Shown here in pieces: positions 57,619 to 64,000 of a DNA stretch of 64,000 nucleotides. Position numbers and translations under genes: made by a program. Origin of the DNA: Hymenobacter sp. BT18. Its GTDB lineage: Bacteria > Bacteroidota > Bacteroidia > Cytophagales > Hymenobacteraceae. The stretch lies in contig NZ_CP050954.1 in NCBI RefSeq assembly GCF_012273015.1, positions 3,140,001-3,204,000 on the forward strand, read 5' to 3'. A model generated the notes under the pieces. The model saw only the letters and a program-made list of their open reading frames with translations, was not told the DNA's origin and ran no database searches. Numbering within the stretch: the first letter of the stretch is position 1; the number at the start of each line of letters is the position of its first letter.

Positions 57619-59088
57619 TTAGCGTTTTACTACCTCGTTCAGAATGTTCAGCACGCTGCCTTCCGACAGGTGTAGGAAGGTATTGGGGAACAGGCCAATC
57701 CAGAACAATAGCACAATGAGCGGCACCAGCAGGGCCAGCTCGGCGCCGGTGAGGTCGGTGAAAGTTTCGGTGAACGAGGAGTCGGGGCCGAGCATCACGC
57801 GCTGGAACATGCGCAGTAGGTACACAGCGCCCAGAATGATGGTAACGCCGGCTACTGCGCCCATCCAAGCGTTAAACTGGTACACGCCCGCCAGCAGCAG
57901 GAACTCGCCCACGAAGCCGTTGGTGAGGGGCAGGGCCACCGTGCCCAGCAGCAGCACCAGGAAGCACACCGTAAGCACGGGGGCTTTGCGGGTGAGGCCG
58001 CCCAGGTCGGCAATGTTGCGGGTGCCGGTGCGGCGCTCAATGGCGTCGGCAATGAAGAACATGCCCACCACGTTCACGCCGTGGGCCAGCATCTGAATAC
58101 TGGCGCCCTGCATGCCCATCTGGGTAAGGGAGAATACGCCGGCAATCATCAGCCCCACGTGGGAGAGGGAGGAGTAGGCAATGAGGCGCTTCACGTCCTG
58201 CTGGCGGATGGCAATGATGGCCCCGTAGATGATGCCGATGATGGCCAGGATGAGCACCAGGTTTTGCCAGGCGTCAGTCCCCAGCGGCACGACCGGAATT
58301 AGCCAGCGCATACAGCCGTAGATGCCCATTTTCAGCATGATGCCCGAGAGCAGCATGGTGGCCGGGGCCGGGGCCTCGGTGTAGGTATCGGGCTGCCAGG
58401 TGTGGAAGGGGAAGATGGGCATCTTCACGGCGAAGGCCGCGAAAATCAGCCAGAATACCCACAGCTGGGTGTCGACCGGCAGGTTCAGACTGTAGAACGA
58501 GGTGAGGGCCGAGTTGTGCGCCGAGAGGCCATCAGCTGAGGGACCAGTCTGGAAATAGAGGTACACGAAGCCGGCCAGCATGAACAGCGAGCCGATAATG
58601 GTGTACAGAAAGAACTTGAACGTAATGCGGGCCCGGTTTACGCCGCCCCACACGCCGGCTAGGAAGTAAATCGGAATCAGGGCTACTTCCCACATGAAGT
58701 AGAACAGGAAGGCGTCCTGGGCCGTGAATACGCCAATCAGGCCGGTTTGCATGAACAAGACCAGCGCGTAGAAAACCGACTCGTTCTCGAAGTTGCGTCG
58801 GAAGGCGCTCAGCAGAATAATGGGCACCAACAGGGCCGTCAGTAGCACCAGTAAGAGGCTCAGCCCGTCCATGCCCACCGCAAACTGAATACCGGCCGAG
58901 GGAATCCAGTTCAGGTTGTAGCTGAATTGGCCGGTGTTGTTGGCGTTGAAGGTGAAGGCCGCGTAGGCGGCCAGCGCAAATTCAACCAGGGCTGCGCCCA
59001 GCGCCGGAACCCGGGCCGCACGGCCTTTGAAGAAGTGCAGCAGCAGGGCGGCCGCCACGGGCCAGAGTAGAAGAAGGACAGTCAGCAT
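57619..59088 (-). CDS. nuoM: NADH-quinone oxidoreductase subunit M
   Basis: A 489-residue antiporter-like subunit of complex I. About fourteen spans are visible with FYFMWEVALIPIYFLAGVWGG (the conserved Glu), FAVKMPIFPFHTWQPDTYTEAPAPATMLLSGIMLKMGIYG and KRLIAYSSLSHVGLMIAGVFS, the proton-path and broken-helix regions. It lies between nuoL and nuoN with short gaps (59 and 48 bases), implying one transcript. Confidence 0.97.
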   Translation of the reverse strand: MLTVLLLLWPVAAALLLHFFKGRAARVPALGAALVEFALAAYAAFTFNANNTGQFSYNLNWIPSAGIQFAVGMDGLSLLLVLLTALLVPIILLSAFRRNFENESVFYALVLFMQTGLIGVFTAQDAFLFYFMWEVALIPIYFLAGVWGGVNRARITFKFFLYTIIGSLFMLAGFVYLYFQTGPSADGLSAHNSALTSFYSLNLPVDTQLWVFWLIFAAFAVKMPIFPFHTWQPDTYTEAPAPATMLLSGIMLKMGIYGCMRWLIPVVPLGTDAWQNLVLILAIIGIIYGAIIAIRQQDVKRLIAYSSLSHVGLMIAGVFSLTQMGMQGASIQMLAHGVNVVGMFFIADAIERRTGTRNIADLGGLTRKAPVLTVCFLVLLLGTVALPLTNGFVGEFLLLAGVYQFNAWMGAVAGVTIILGAVYLLRMFQRVMLGPDSSFTETFTDLTGAELALLVPLIVLLFWIGLFPNTFLHLSEGSVLNILNEVVKR

Positions 59089-59147
59089 GCGTTATCTGGA
59101 TGCGGATGAAGCCGGTGAGAACGTCCGGTCCGGCCGTCAGAGGAGAA

Positions 59148-61094
59148 TTAGAATTTCACGAAGTTCAGTGCCATCACCAGCACGATACCCACCACCATCA
59201 GGATGAGGTAGGTTTCAACGGAGCCGGTTTGCACGTAGCGCAGGAGCTGGCCCCCACCCATGGTCAGGCGGCCGAAGCCGTTCACGATGGGGTCGATGAC
59301 GCCGTTTTCCACGTAGCGGAACAGGCCGCGCGAAAGCCACATGATGGGACGCACAATCAGGGCGTTGTACAGCTCGTCGATGTAGTATTTGTGGTAGATC
59401 AGGTTTTCGAGGAAGTTGCGCGACTGGCCGTCTTCCACCGGGCGCACCCCGCGGCTCACGTACTGTACGTAGGCTAGGATGATGCCTAGCACACCTGCGC
59501 CCACCGAGAGGCCGATGAGCATGAGTTCAGTGGCGTGGTCGGCGTGTACGCCGAAGGCGGCCGGGTTCAGCTGCTTGGAGTAGGTGAACAGCGGCGCGAG
59601 GAAGTTGGAGAGGTAGGCGTTTTCCTCACCCAGGAAGAAGGGCGCGTTCATGAAACCACCCACGGCCGCCAGAATGGCTAGCACGATGAGCGGCAGCGTC
59701 ATTGAGGCTGGCGACTCGTGCAGGTGGTGCTTCTGCTCCTCGGTGCCGCGGAACTCGCCGAAGAAGGTGAGGAACAGCAGGCGGAACATGTAGAAGGCCG
59801 TTAGGAAGGCCGTGAACAAGCCCACCGCGTACAGCACTTTGCTGTGCTCGAAGGCGTGCAGCAGAATTTCGTCTTTCGAGAAGAAGCCCGAGAAGGGCGG
59901 GATGCCGGCAATGGCCAGGCAGCCTATGAAGAAGGTGATGAATGTAATGGGCAGGGCCTTGCGCAGGCCACCCATGCGGCGCATGTCCTGCTCGTTGCTC
60001 ATGGCGTGAATCACGGAGCCCGCGCCCAGGAACATCAGCGCCTTGAAGAAGGCGTGGGTGAGTACGTGGAACAGGGAAGTGCTGTAGCCCATCACGCCCA
60101 AAGCCAGGAACATGTAGCCCAGCTGCGAAACGGTGGAGTACGCCAGCACCTTCTTGATGTCGTTCTGGGCCAGGCCGATGGTGGCGGCAAACAAAGCCGT
60201 AGCCGCGCCGATGATGGCAATAACTTCCAGCGTTTCAGGAGCCAGCGTGAACAGCACGTTGGCGCGCAGAATCATGTAGATACCGGCCGTTACCATGGTA
60301 GCGGCGTGAATCAGGGCCGAAACCGGGGTGGGGCCGGCCATGGCGTCGGGCAGCCAGGTGTAGAGCGGCAACTGGGCCGATTTGCCGGTAGCGCCCACGA
60401 ACAGCAGCAACGTAATGGCCGTTACCACACCCGTACCAATCTGCAGCGTGCTGGCTTTCTGGAACACCTCAGCGTACTGCACCGAGTCGAAGGTCAGGTA
60501 GATCAGGAAGATGCCGAGCAGGAAGCCCAGGTCACCCACGCGGTTGATGATGAAGGCTTTCTTGGCGGCGTTGTTGTAGGCGGTGTTCTTGTTCCAGAAA
60601 CCGATGAGCAGGTAGGAGCACAGCCCCACGCCTTCCCAGCCGATGAACAGAATCACGAAGTTGGCGCCCAGCACCAGCACCAGCATGCTGAACACGAACA
60701 GGTTCAGGAAGGAGAAAAACTTACCCACGTTCTCGTCGTGGTGCATGTAGCCGATGCTGTACACGTGAATCAGGAAGCCCACGCCCGTCACGAGCAGCAG
60801 CATAATCAGGCTGAGCTGGTCGATCTGGTAGGAGAAGGGAATCTGCATCGAGCCGACCGAAATCCAGTCGAACAGCGTGACGGTGTACTGGTACTGGAAG
60901 TTCAGGAACAGGAACACCGAAATGGCGAACGAGCCCAGCACCGCCAGGCTGCTGATGGCGCCGGCCACCGTGCCCGAGAGCTTGCGGTTGAGCAGCCCGT
61001 TGATCAGAAAGCCCAAAAACGGCAGCAGCGGAATAAGCACGTACAGAAACGTGGAGTACGGCGCGCCGGCAGCGGGGATTACAGTTTCTTGCAT
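59148..61094 (-). CDS. nuoL: NADH-quinone oxidoreductase subunit L
   Basis: A 648-residue antiporter-like subunit of complex I with the long C-terminal lateral helix. Conserved words are FILFIGWEGVGLCSYLLIGFW, GKSAQLPLYTWLPDAMAGPTPVSALIHAATMVTAGIY and DIKKVLAYSTVSQLGYMFLALGV. The C-terminal part (about 560-648) is the amphipathic lateral helix region. The gap to nuoK holds a foldback element of about 110 bases, the longest gap in the operon. Confidence 0.97.
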   Translation of the reverse strand: MQETVIPAAGAPYSTFLYVLIPLLPFLGFLINGLLNRKLSGTVAGAISSLAVLGSFAISVFLFLNFQYQYTVTLFDWISVGSMQIPFSYQIDQLSLIMLLLVTGVGFLIHVYSIGYMHHDENVGKFFSFLNLFVFSMLVLVLGANFVILFIGWEGVGLCSYLLIGFWNKNTAYNNAAKKAFIINRVGDLGFLLGIFLIYLTFDSVQYAEVFQKASTLQIGTGVVTAITLLLFVGATGKSAQLPLYTWLPDAMAGPTPVSALIHAATMVTAGIYMILRANVLFTLAPETLEVIAIIGAATALFAATIGLAQNDIKKVLAYSTVSQLGYMFLALGVMGYSTSLFHVLTHAFFKALMFLGAGSVIHAMSNEQDMRRMGGLRKALPITFITFFIGCLAIAGIPPFSGFFSKDEILLHAFEHSKVLYAVGLFTAFLTAFYMFRLLFLTFFGEFRGTEEQKHHLHESPASMTLPLIVLAILAAVGGFMNAPFFLGEENAYLSNFLAPLFTYSKQLNPAAFGVHADHATELMLIGLSVGAGVLGIILAYVQYVSRGVRPVEDGQSRNFLENLIYHKYYIDELYNALIVRPIMWLSRGLFRYVENGVIDPIVNGFGRLTMGGGQLLRYVQTGSVETYLILMVVGIVLVMALNFVKF

Positions 61095-61096
61095 AT

Positions 61097-61207
61097 AGTC
61101 AGGGACTTGGGGACTCAGGGGCCTAGGGGCTTAGGTTTCGTTGGTTTAACTTGTTCAACTGAACAAAAAAACCAAGCCCCTAAGACCCCAAGCCCCCAAG
61201 ACCCAAA
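61097..61207. repeat. Intergenic foldback element, words GGGACTTGGGG and GGGGCTTAGG
   Basis: Between nuoL and nuoK, GGGACTTGG, GGGACTCAGG, GGGCCTAGG and GGGCTTAGG words on the left (61101-61135) face CCAAGCCCC, TAAGACCCC and CAAGCCCCCAAGACCC words on the right (61172-61205). An inner TTGTTC-AACT-GAACAA hairpin lies at 61150-61165. The vocabulary is that of the 39263-39368 element. Confidence 0.78.
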
Positions 61208-61208
61208 A

Positions 61209-61541
61209 CTAGAACTTCAGGCGGTTGAGCAGATTAACGTCGGTATTCTGCAGGTTGCGGTAGATCATCACGATGATGGCCAGCCCGACCGCCACTTCGG
61301 CAGCGGCCACGGCCATGATGAAGAACACGAATACCTGCCCGTTGGGGTCGGCGCGGTAGGCCGAGAAGGCCGTCAGCAGCACGTTCACGGCGTTCAGCAT
61401 CAGCTCCACGCACATGAAGATGATGATGGCATTGCGCCGGGTAAGCACGCCCAGCACCCCAATGGAGAACAGGGCGGCGGCGAAGAAAACGTAGTACTGA
61501 AGAGGAACCGTTTGGATAACCTGCGGTATGTTCTGGTCCAT
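61209..61541 (-). CDS. nuoK: NADH-quinone oxidoreductase subunit K
   Basis: A 110-residue three-span subunit of complex I (ND4L). GVLTRRNAIIIFMCVELMLNAVNVLLTAF carries the conserved glutamate of the membrane proton path and FVFFIMAVAAAEVAVGLAIIVMIYRN the second. The ATG at 61541 is the family start. An exact promoter box on the minus strand (TACATTTG, 61611-61604) lies upstream. No nuoJ or earlier nuo gene lies before it in the window, so the operon starts here as nuoKLMN. Confidence 0.96.
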   Translation of the reverse strand: MDQNIPQVIQTVPLQYYVFFAAALFSIGVLGVLTRRNAIIIFMCVELMLNAVNVLLTAFSAYRADPNGQVFVFFIMAVAAAEVAVGLAIIVMIYRNLQNTDVNLLNRLKF

Positions 61542-61603
61542 GCGGTAGCGTTGGCGGCGGAACGAAGCCCCATCGGCCGGGGCACGACGGGGCAATTAGC
61601 TGG

Positions 61604-61611
61604 CAAATGTA
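61604..61611 (-). promoter_or_regulatory. -7 promoter box of the nuoKLMN operon
   Basis: On the minus strand TACATTTG is an exact match, about 63 bases before the nuoK start. It suggests that nuoKLMN is transcribed separately from the other nuo genes. Confidence 0.55.
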
Positions 61612-61940
61612 TCCTGAAAATCGGGAAATCCATACCCGGCTGTTGTGTTGGTCGCAGAGTTGCGGGTCGGCTTTGACCTCTTGGGGTATTTTGTACTAAT
61701 CCGTTGTATTTCTTGATAAATAATTGAAGATGCCGGAGCAGCAGGAGCCGGTTTACGGGAGGGGACTCCCCTGAAAATGCTGGCCTATAGGCTGGAAAGT
61801 CAGTATAGGCCCGCTCAGAATTTGTTTAGAAATAAGCGTTGAAGATATAGGGTAATATGCTAAATTGAAGGAAATTGCAGTACTTGCCTTGCTGATTTGT
61901 CCACTTAACACCAACCTGCTTCAATATATACTAGCTGCTC
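61612..61940. other. Divergent region between nuoK and the exported repeat protein
   Basis: About 330 bases, AT-rich from 61690 on, with no gene seen. It should carry the promoter of the rightward gene; I found no exact TAnnTTTG match in that orientation, only TATTTTGT near 61687 and AATTTG near 61820. Confidence 0.35.
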
Positions 61941-64000
61941 ATGAAACAACTTGTTACGCTTTTTCTTCTCTTACTGGGAAGCACACTAGCCAGGGCCGCC
62001 ACGTACTACACCTTTACGGGTGGGGGTACCACGGGCAACTGGAACAGCGCCGCCACCTGGACTACCGACCCCAGCGGCTCCACTTCGGTAAATCCGAGTA
62101 ACCTAGTACCCGGCACCAACGATGCGGTACTGATCCTGAACGGCTATACCGTGACCATGACGGCCAACGTCGGCAGCTCCAACTTGGCCGTGACGATTGA
62201 AAAGGGTGGGGTACTGGATATGGGCACCAGCCAGTTTACCCAAACGCTACCTTCGCTCTCGGGCCAAGGCACTTTACGGCTTGCCTCCGTCAATTTTCCG
62301 GTAGTGACCACCAACAACTTCGACGATGCCAATACCGGCATTGTGGAGTACTACAACCTGGTCGACAACGCCGTGCTGCCGACGCCAGCCAGCGGGCAGT
62401 ACAATGAGTTGCGTCTGCTGAACACGTTGGCCACCAACCGGAACATGGTGCTCAACAGCACCCTCACCCTGAACGGTGCGCTGACCCTCTCGCGGACGGG
62501 TACCGGGACCCTGAGCTTCACCATGGGCAACGGCGCCGCCCTGACGACCAACGGCGACGTGACCGTGGGCACCGGCACCTCCTGGCGCTCCAACCAGGCG
62601 GCTAAAGCTGTCAGCACCGTGACGGCCAGCGGCAACATTACCGTGGCCAGCGGCGGCTCTATTGTATTCTACTACAACAATGGACTGAACGGAGGTAACA
62701 ATATCACCAGCACCACCAACATTACCTTCACGGGCACCAACGACCGGACGCTGACGGCCAACGGCACTACTACCCTGAACGCCATTACCGTTAGCAAGGG
62801 CACCAGCTCCCAGTTTGTGCAGCGCATCGTAGCGGCTTCAGCCGGGCTGTTTTCGCTGAATGCCACCAGTGGCGACATTATCGTGCTGGATAAAGGCACC
62901 CTGCGCCTCTCCAGCAACATCACCGTGAACTTTGTGAATGCCACCAACGGCAACGAAGGCTACACCATCCCGGCAAGTGCCGGCCTCTGGGTAGACGGCG
63001 CCACCGTGACGGTGGCCAGCGCCGTGAAAGGCGGTCTGATCAGCCTGGGTTTGTTCCGGCTTTCCTCGGGCAGCTTTACCTCCCAGGGCAACGACGGGGC
63101 CGTAATCGGTGACATCGGTAGCTACCTGATTGAGGGGGGAACCATGACGGTGGAGAAGTTCAGCCCGGTGAAAGTAGGCAACCCGTTGGGGAGCTTCGCC
63201 ATGTCGGGCGGTACGCTCAACGTGCGGGGCACCGGCGCCAACCTCAACAACCAGAAAGGCTTTGCCCGCTTCTCGGTTCCTTACGCTACGCAGTCGTACA
63301 GCCTCTCGGGCGGCACCATCAACGTCTACAACCCGGAAGGCACGGGTAACGTGGCCAACGGGGGTATCGATATTGGCGTGAGTGCCAGCAACTACTCCGT
63401 CACCGGCGGCGACTTTAACATTGTATTGCCGGGCACGGGCACGGCCGACGACATACGCTTCGACGTAGCCAGTACCGCCCCTTTCTGGAACCTCACCATT
63501 ACGCGCCCCGTCAATGGCAATACCGCTACGCTGGTCTCGTTGGCCGGAGTTGCAGACACGCCGGCTCAGCCCCTGGTGGTGCTGAATGACCTGACCCTGA
63601 GCGGTTCGAACACCCCTACGCTGCTCGCCAATAACCTGGACGTGACGGTACAAGGCGACTTCACCATTGCCTCGGGCACGATTTATACGCCCGGTACCAA
63701 CACCACGCGCTTCACAGGCAGCCAGGACCAGGCGTTTTCCAACAATGGCACCATCACCAGCGGGCTGTACAACCTGCTTATGGACAAAGCCAACGGCACC
63801 GTGCAGCTGGCCGGCACCTCTTCCTTCCTGGTGCGCAACTTGCTCACGCTCACCAACGGCGTGCTCGACGACGCCGGCAAAACCCTGACGGTGCAGGGCA
63901 ACATCCTCAACTCGGCTACGCACACCAGCAGCGGCACTACCACGGGCAGCATCACGCTGGCCGGTACTACCCTGCAGACGCTGGGCGGGGACGGCTCGGG
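61941..64000 (+). CDS. Large exported beta-rich repeat protein, incomplete at window end
   Basis: The frame opens at the ATG at 61941 and has no stop in the remaining 2060 bases, so the protein has at least 686 residues. A signal peptide (1-20, GSTLARA) leads to TYYTFTGGGTTGNWNSAATWTTDPSG, a start typical of Bacteroidota surface proteins that have beta-helical repeats and end in a T9SS domain. The rest is Thr/Ser/Gly/Asn-rich with repeating strand-turn units (GTLSFTMGNGAALTTNGDVTVGTG, SGGTLNVRGTG). A C-terminal sorting domain would lie outside the window. It may act in adhesion or as a matrix protein; this is inferred from composition. Confidence 0.75.
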   Translation, partial: MKQLVTLFLLLLGSTLARAATYYTFTGGGTTGNWNSAATWTTDPSGSTSVNPSNLVPGTNDAVLILNGYTVTMTANVGSSNLAVTIEKGGVLDMGTSQFTQTLPSLSGQGTLRLASVNFPVVTTNNFDDANTGIVEYYNLVDNAVLPTPASGQYNELRLLNTLATNRNMVLNSTLTLNGALTLSRTGTGTLSFTMGNGAALTTNGDVTVGTGTSWRSNQAAKAVSTVTASGNITVASGGSIVFYYNNGLNGGNNITSTTNITFTGTNDRTLTANGTTTLNAITVSKGTSSQFVQRIVAASAGLFSLNATSGDIIVLDKGTLRLSSNITVNFVNATNGNEGYTIPASAGLWVDGATVTVASAVKGGLISLGLFRLSSGSFTSQGNDGAVIGDIGSYLIEGGTMTVEKFSPVKVGNPLGSFAMSGGTLNVRGTGANLNNQKGFARFSVPYATQSYSLSGGTINVYNPEGTGNVANGGIDIGVSASNYSVTGGDFNIVLPGTGTADDIRFDVASTAPFWNLTITRPVNGNTATLVSLAGVADTPAQPLVVLNDLTLSGSNTPTLLANNLDVTVQGDFTIASGTIYTPGTNTTRFTGSQDQAFSNNGTITSGLYNLLMDKANGTVQLAGTSSFLVRNLLTLTNGVLDDAGKTLTVQGNILNSATHTSSGTTTGSITLAGTTLQTLGGDGS

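Noticed and set aside
59844..61676. Plus-strand open frame of 610 codons opposite nuoL and nuoK
   Set aside because: Gln/His/Arg-rich shadow crossing two genes and the foldback between them; no domain seen.
62838..63923. Minus-strand frame of 361 codons opposite the surface protein
   Set aside because: Antisense to a frame that has a signal peptide and ordered repeats; codon pattern is that of a shadow.

Overview
The window reads as chromosomal DNA of a high-GC member of the Bacteroidota, most likely a Hymenobacter-like cytophagalean. The evidence is the recurrent Bacteroidota promoter word TAnnTTTG 20-60 bases upstream of re-assigned start codons, weak or absent Shine-Dalgarno sequences, type IX secretion (T9SS) sorting domains, a PorZ-like propeller protein next to recO, regulator-propeller histidine kinases, a fused ABC-permease/M1 aminopeptidase and several FKBP lipoproteins. 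No rRNA, tRNA, CRISPR array, insertion sequence or phage was seen.

Layout. 0-6 kb holds housekeeping and envelope genes (Rossmann/DUF2520, ferredoxin-iscX, kdsC, a cold-shock gene, a UbiA prenyltransferase and two tandem Omp85-like barrels). 6.2-9.9 kb holds a four-gene glycan or lipid modification group: GT2 glycosyltransferase, NodS-like methyltransferase, PIG-L deacetylase and acyl-CoA dehydrogenase. 10.2-17.9 kb holds purH and then the cell-shape block mreB-mreC-mreD-mrdA-rodA. A 12-unit, 21-bp repeat array follows, then a 1650-residue T9SS-exported family-16 glucanase (18.3-23.3 kb). 23.8-30.5 kb holds a membrane protein, a conserved hypothetical gene, a second ferredoxin, tdk, porZ-like and recO. 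A small AT-rich insert (30.5-31.4 kb) encodes a beta-gamma-crystallin-like lipoprotein. 31.4-40.7 kb holds three FKBP isomerases with a DHH phosphoesterase, ndk, an AAA ATPase, a nucleoside transporter, sod, tadA and two small exported proteins. 40.8-45.5 kb holds an ABC/M1 fusion and its ATPase. aspS is followed by a low-GC accessory patch (47.6-48.7 kb) containing a nucleotidyltransferase two-gene cassette, then an SdpR/SdpI pair. 49.8-53.9 kb holds a propeller sensor kinase, its NarL-type regulator and a candidate small RNA. 54-55.9 kb holds an exonuclease and an S41 peptidase. nuoKLMN (minus strand) and the start of a large exported repeat protein cut by the window edge complete it.

Strongest unexplained signals. 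(1) Two copies of the palindrome TCACAT-N4-(A/G)TGTGA each end exactly 23 bases before a -7 promoter box, one driving the response-regulator gene and one driving a non-coding region that contains a 14-bp hairpin and a terminator. (2) Seven gaps between co-directional genes are filled by foldback elements built from short repeated words, mostly with a different word at each site but the same architecture. (3) A GT2/PIG-L/NodS-like/acyl-CoA dehydrogenase group resembles a Nod-factor-type modification set. (4) The 21-bp repeat array lies after rodA. (5) The AT-rich crystallin-like lipoprotein gene ends in a perfect 74-bp palindrome that contains the stop codons of both convergent genes.

Start codons were chosen by family N-termini and by promoter position. 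Several differ from the longest open frame, for example TTG for mrdA and GTG for tdk and the first ferredoxin.
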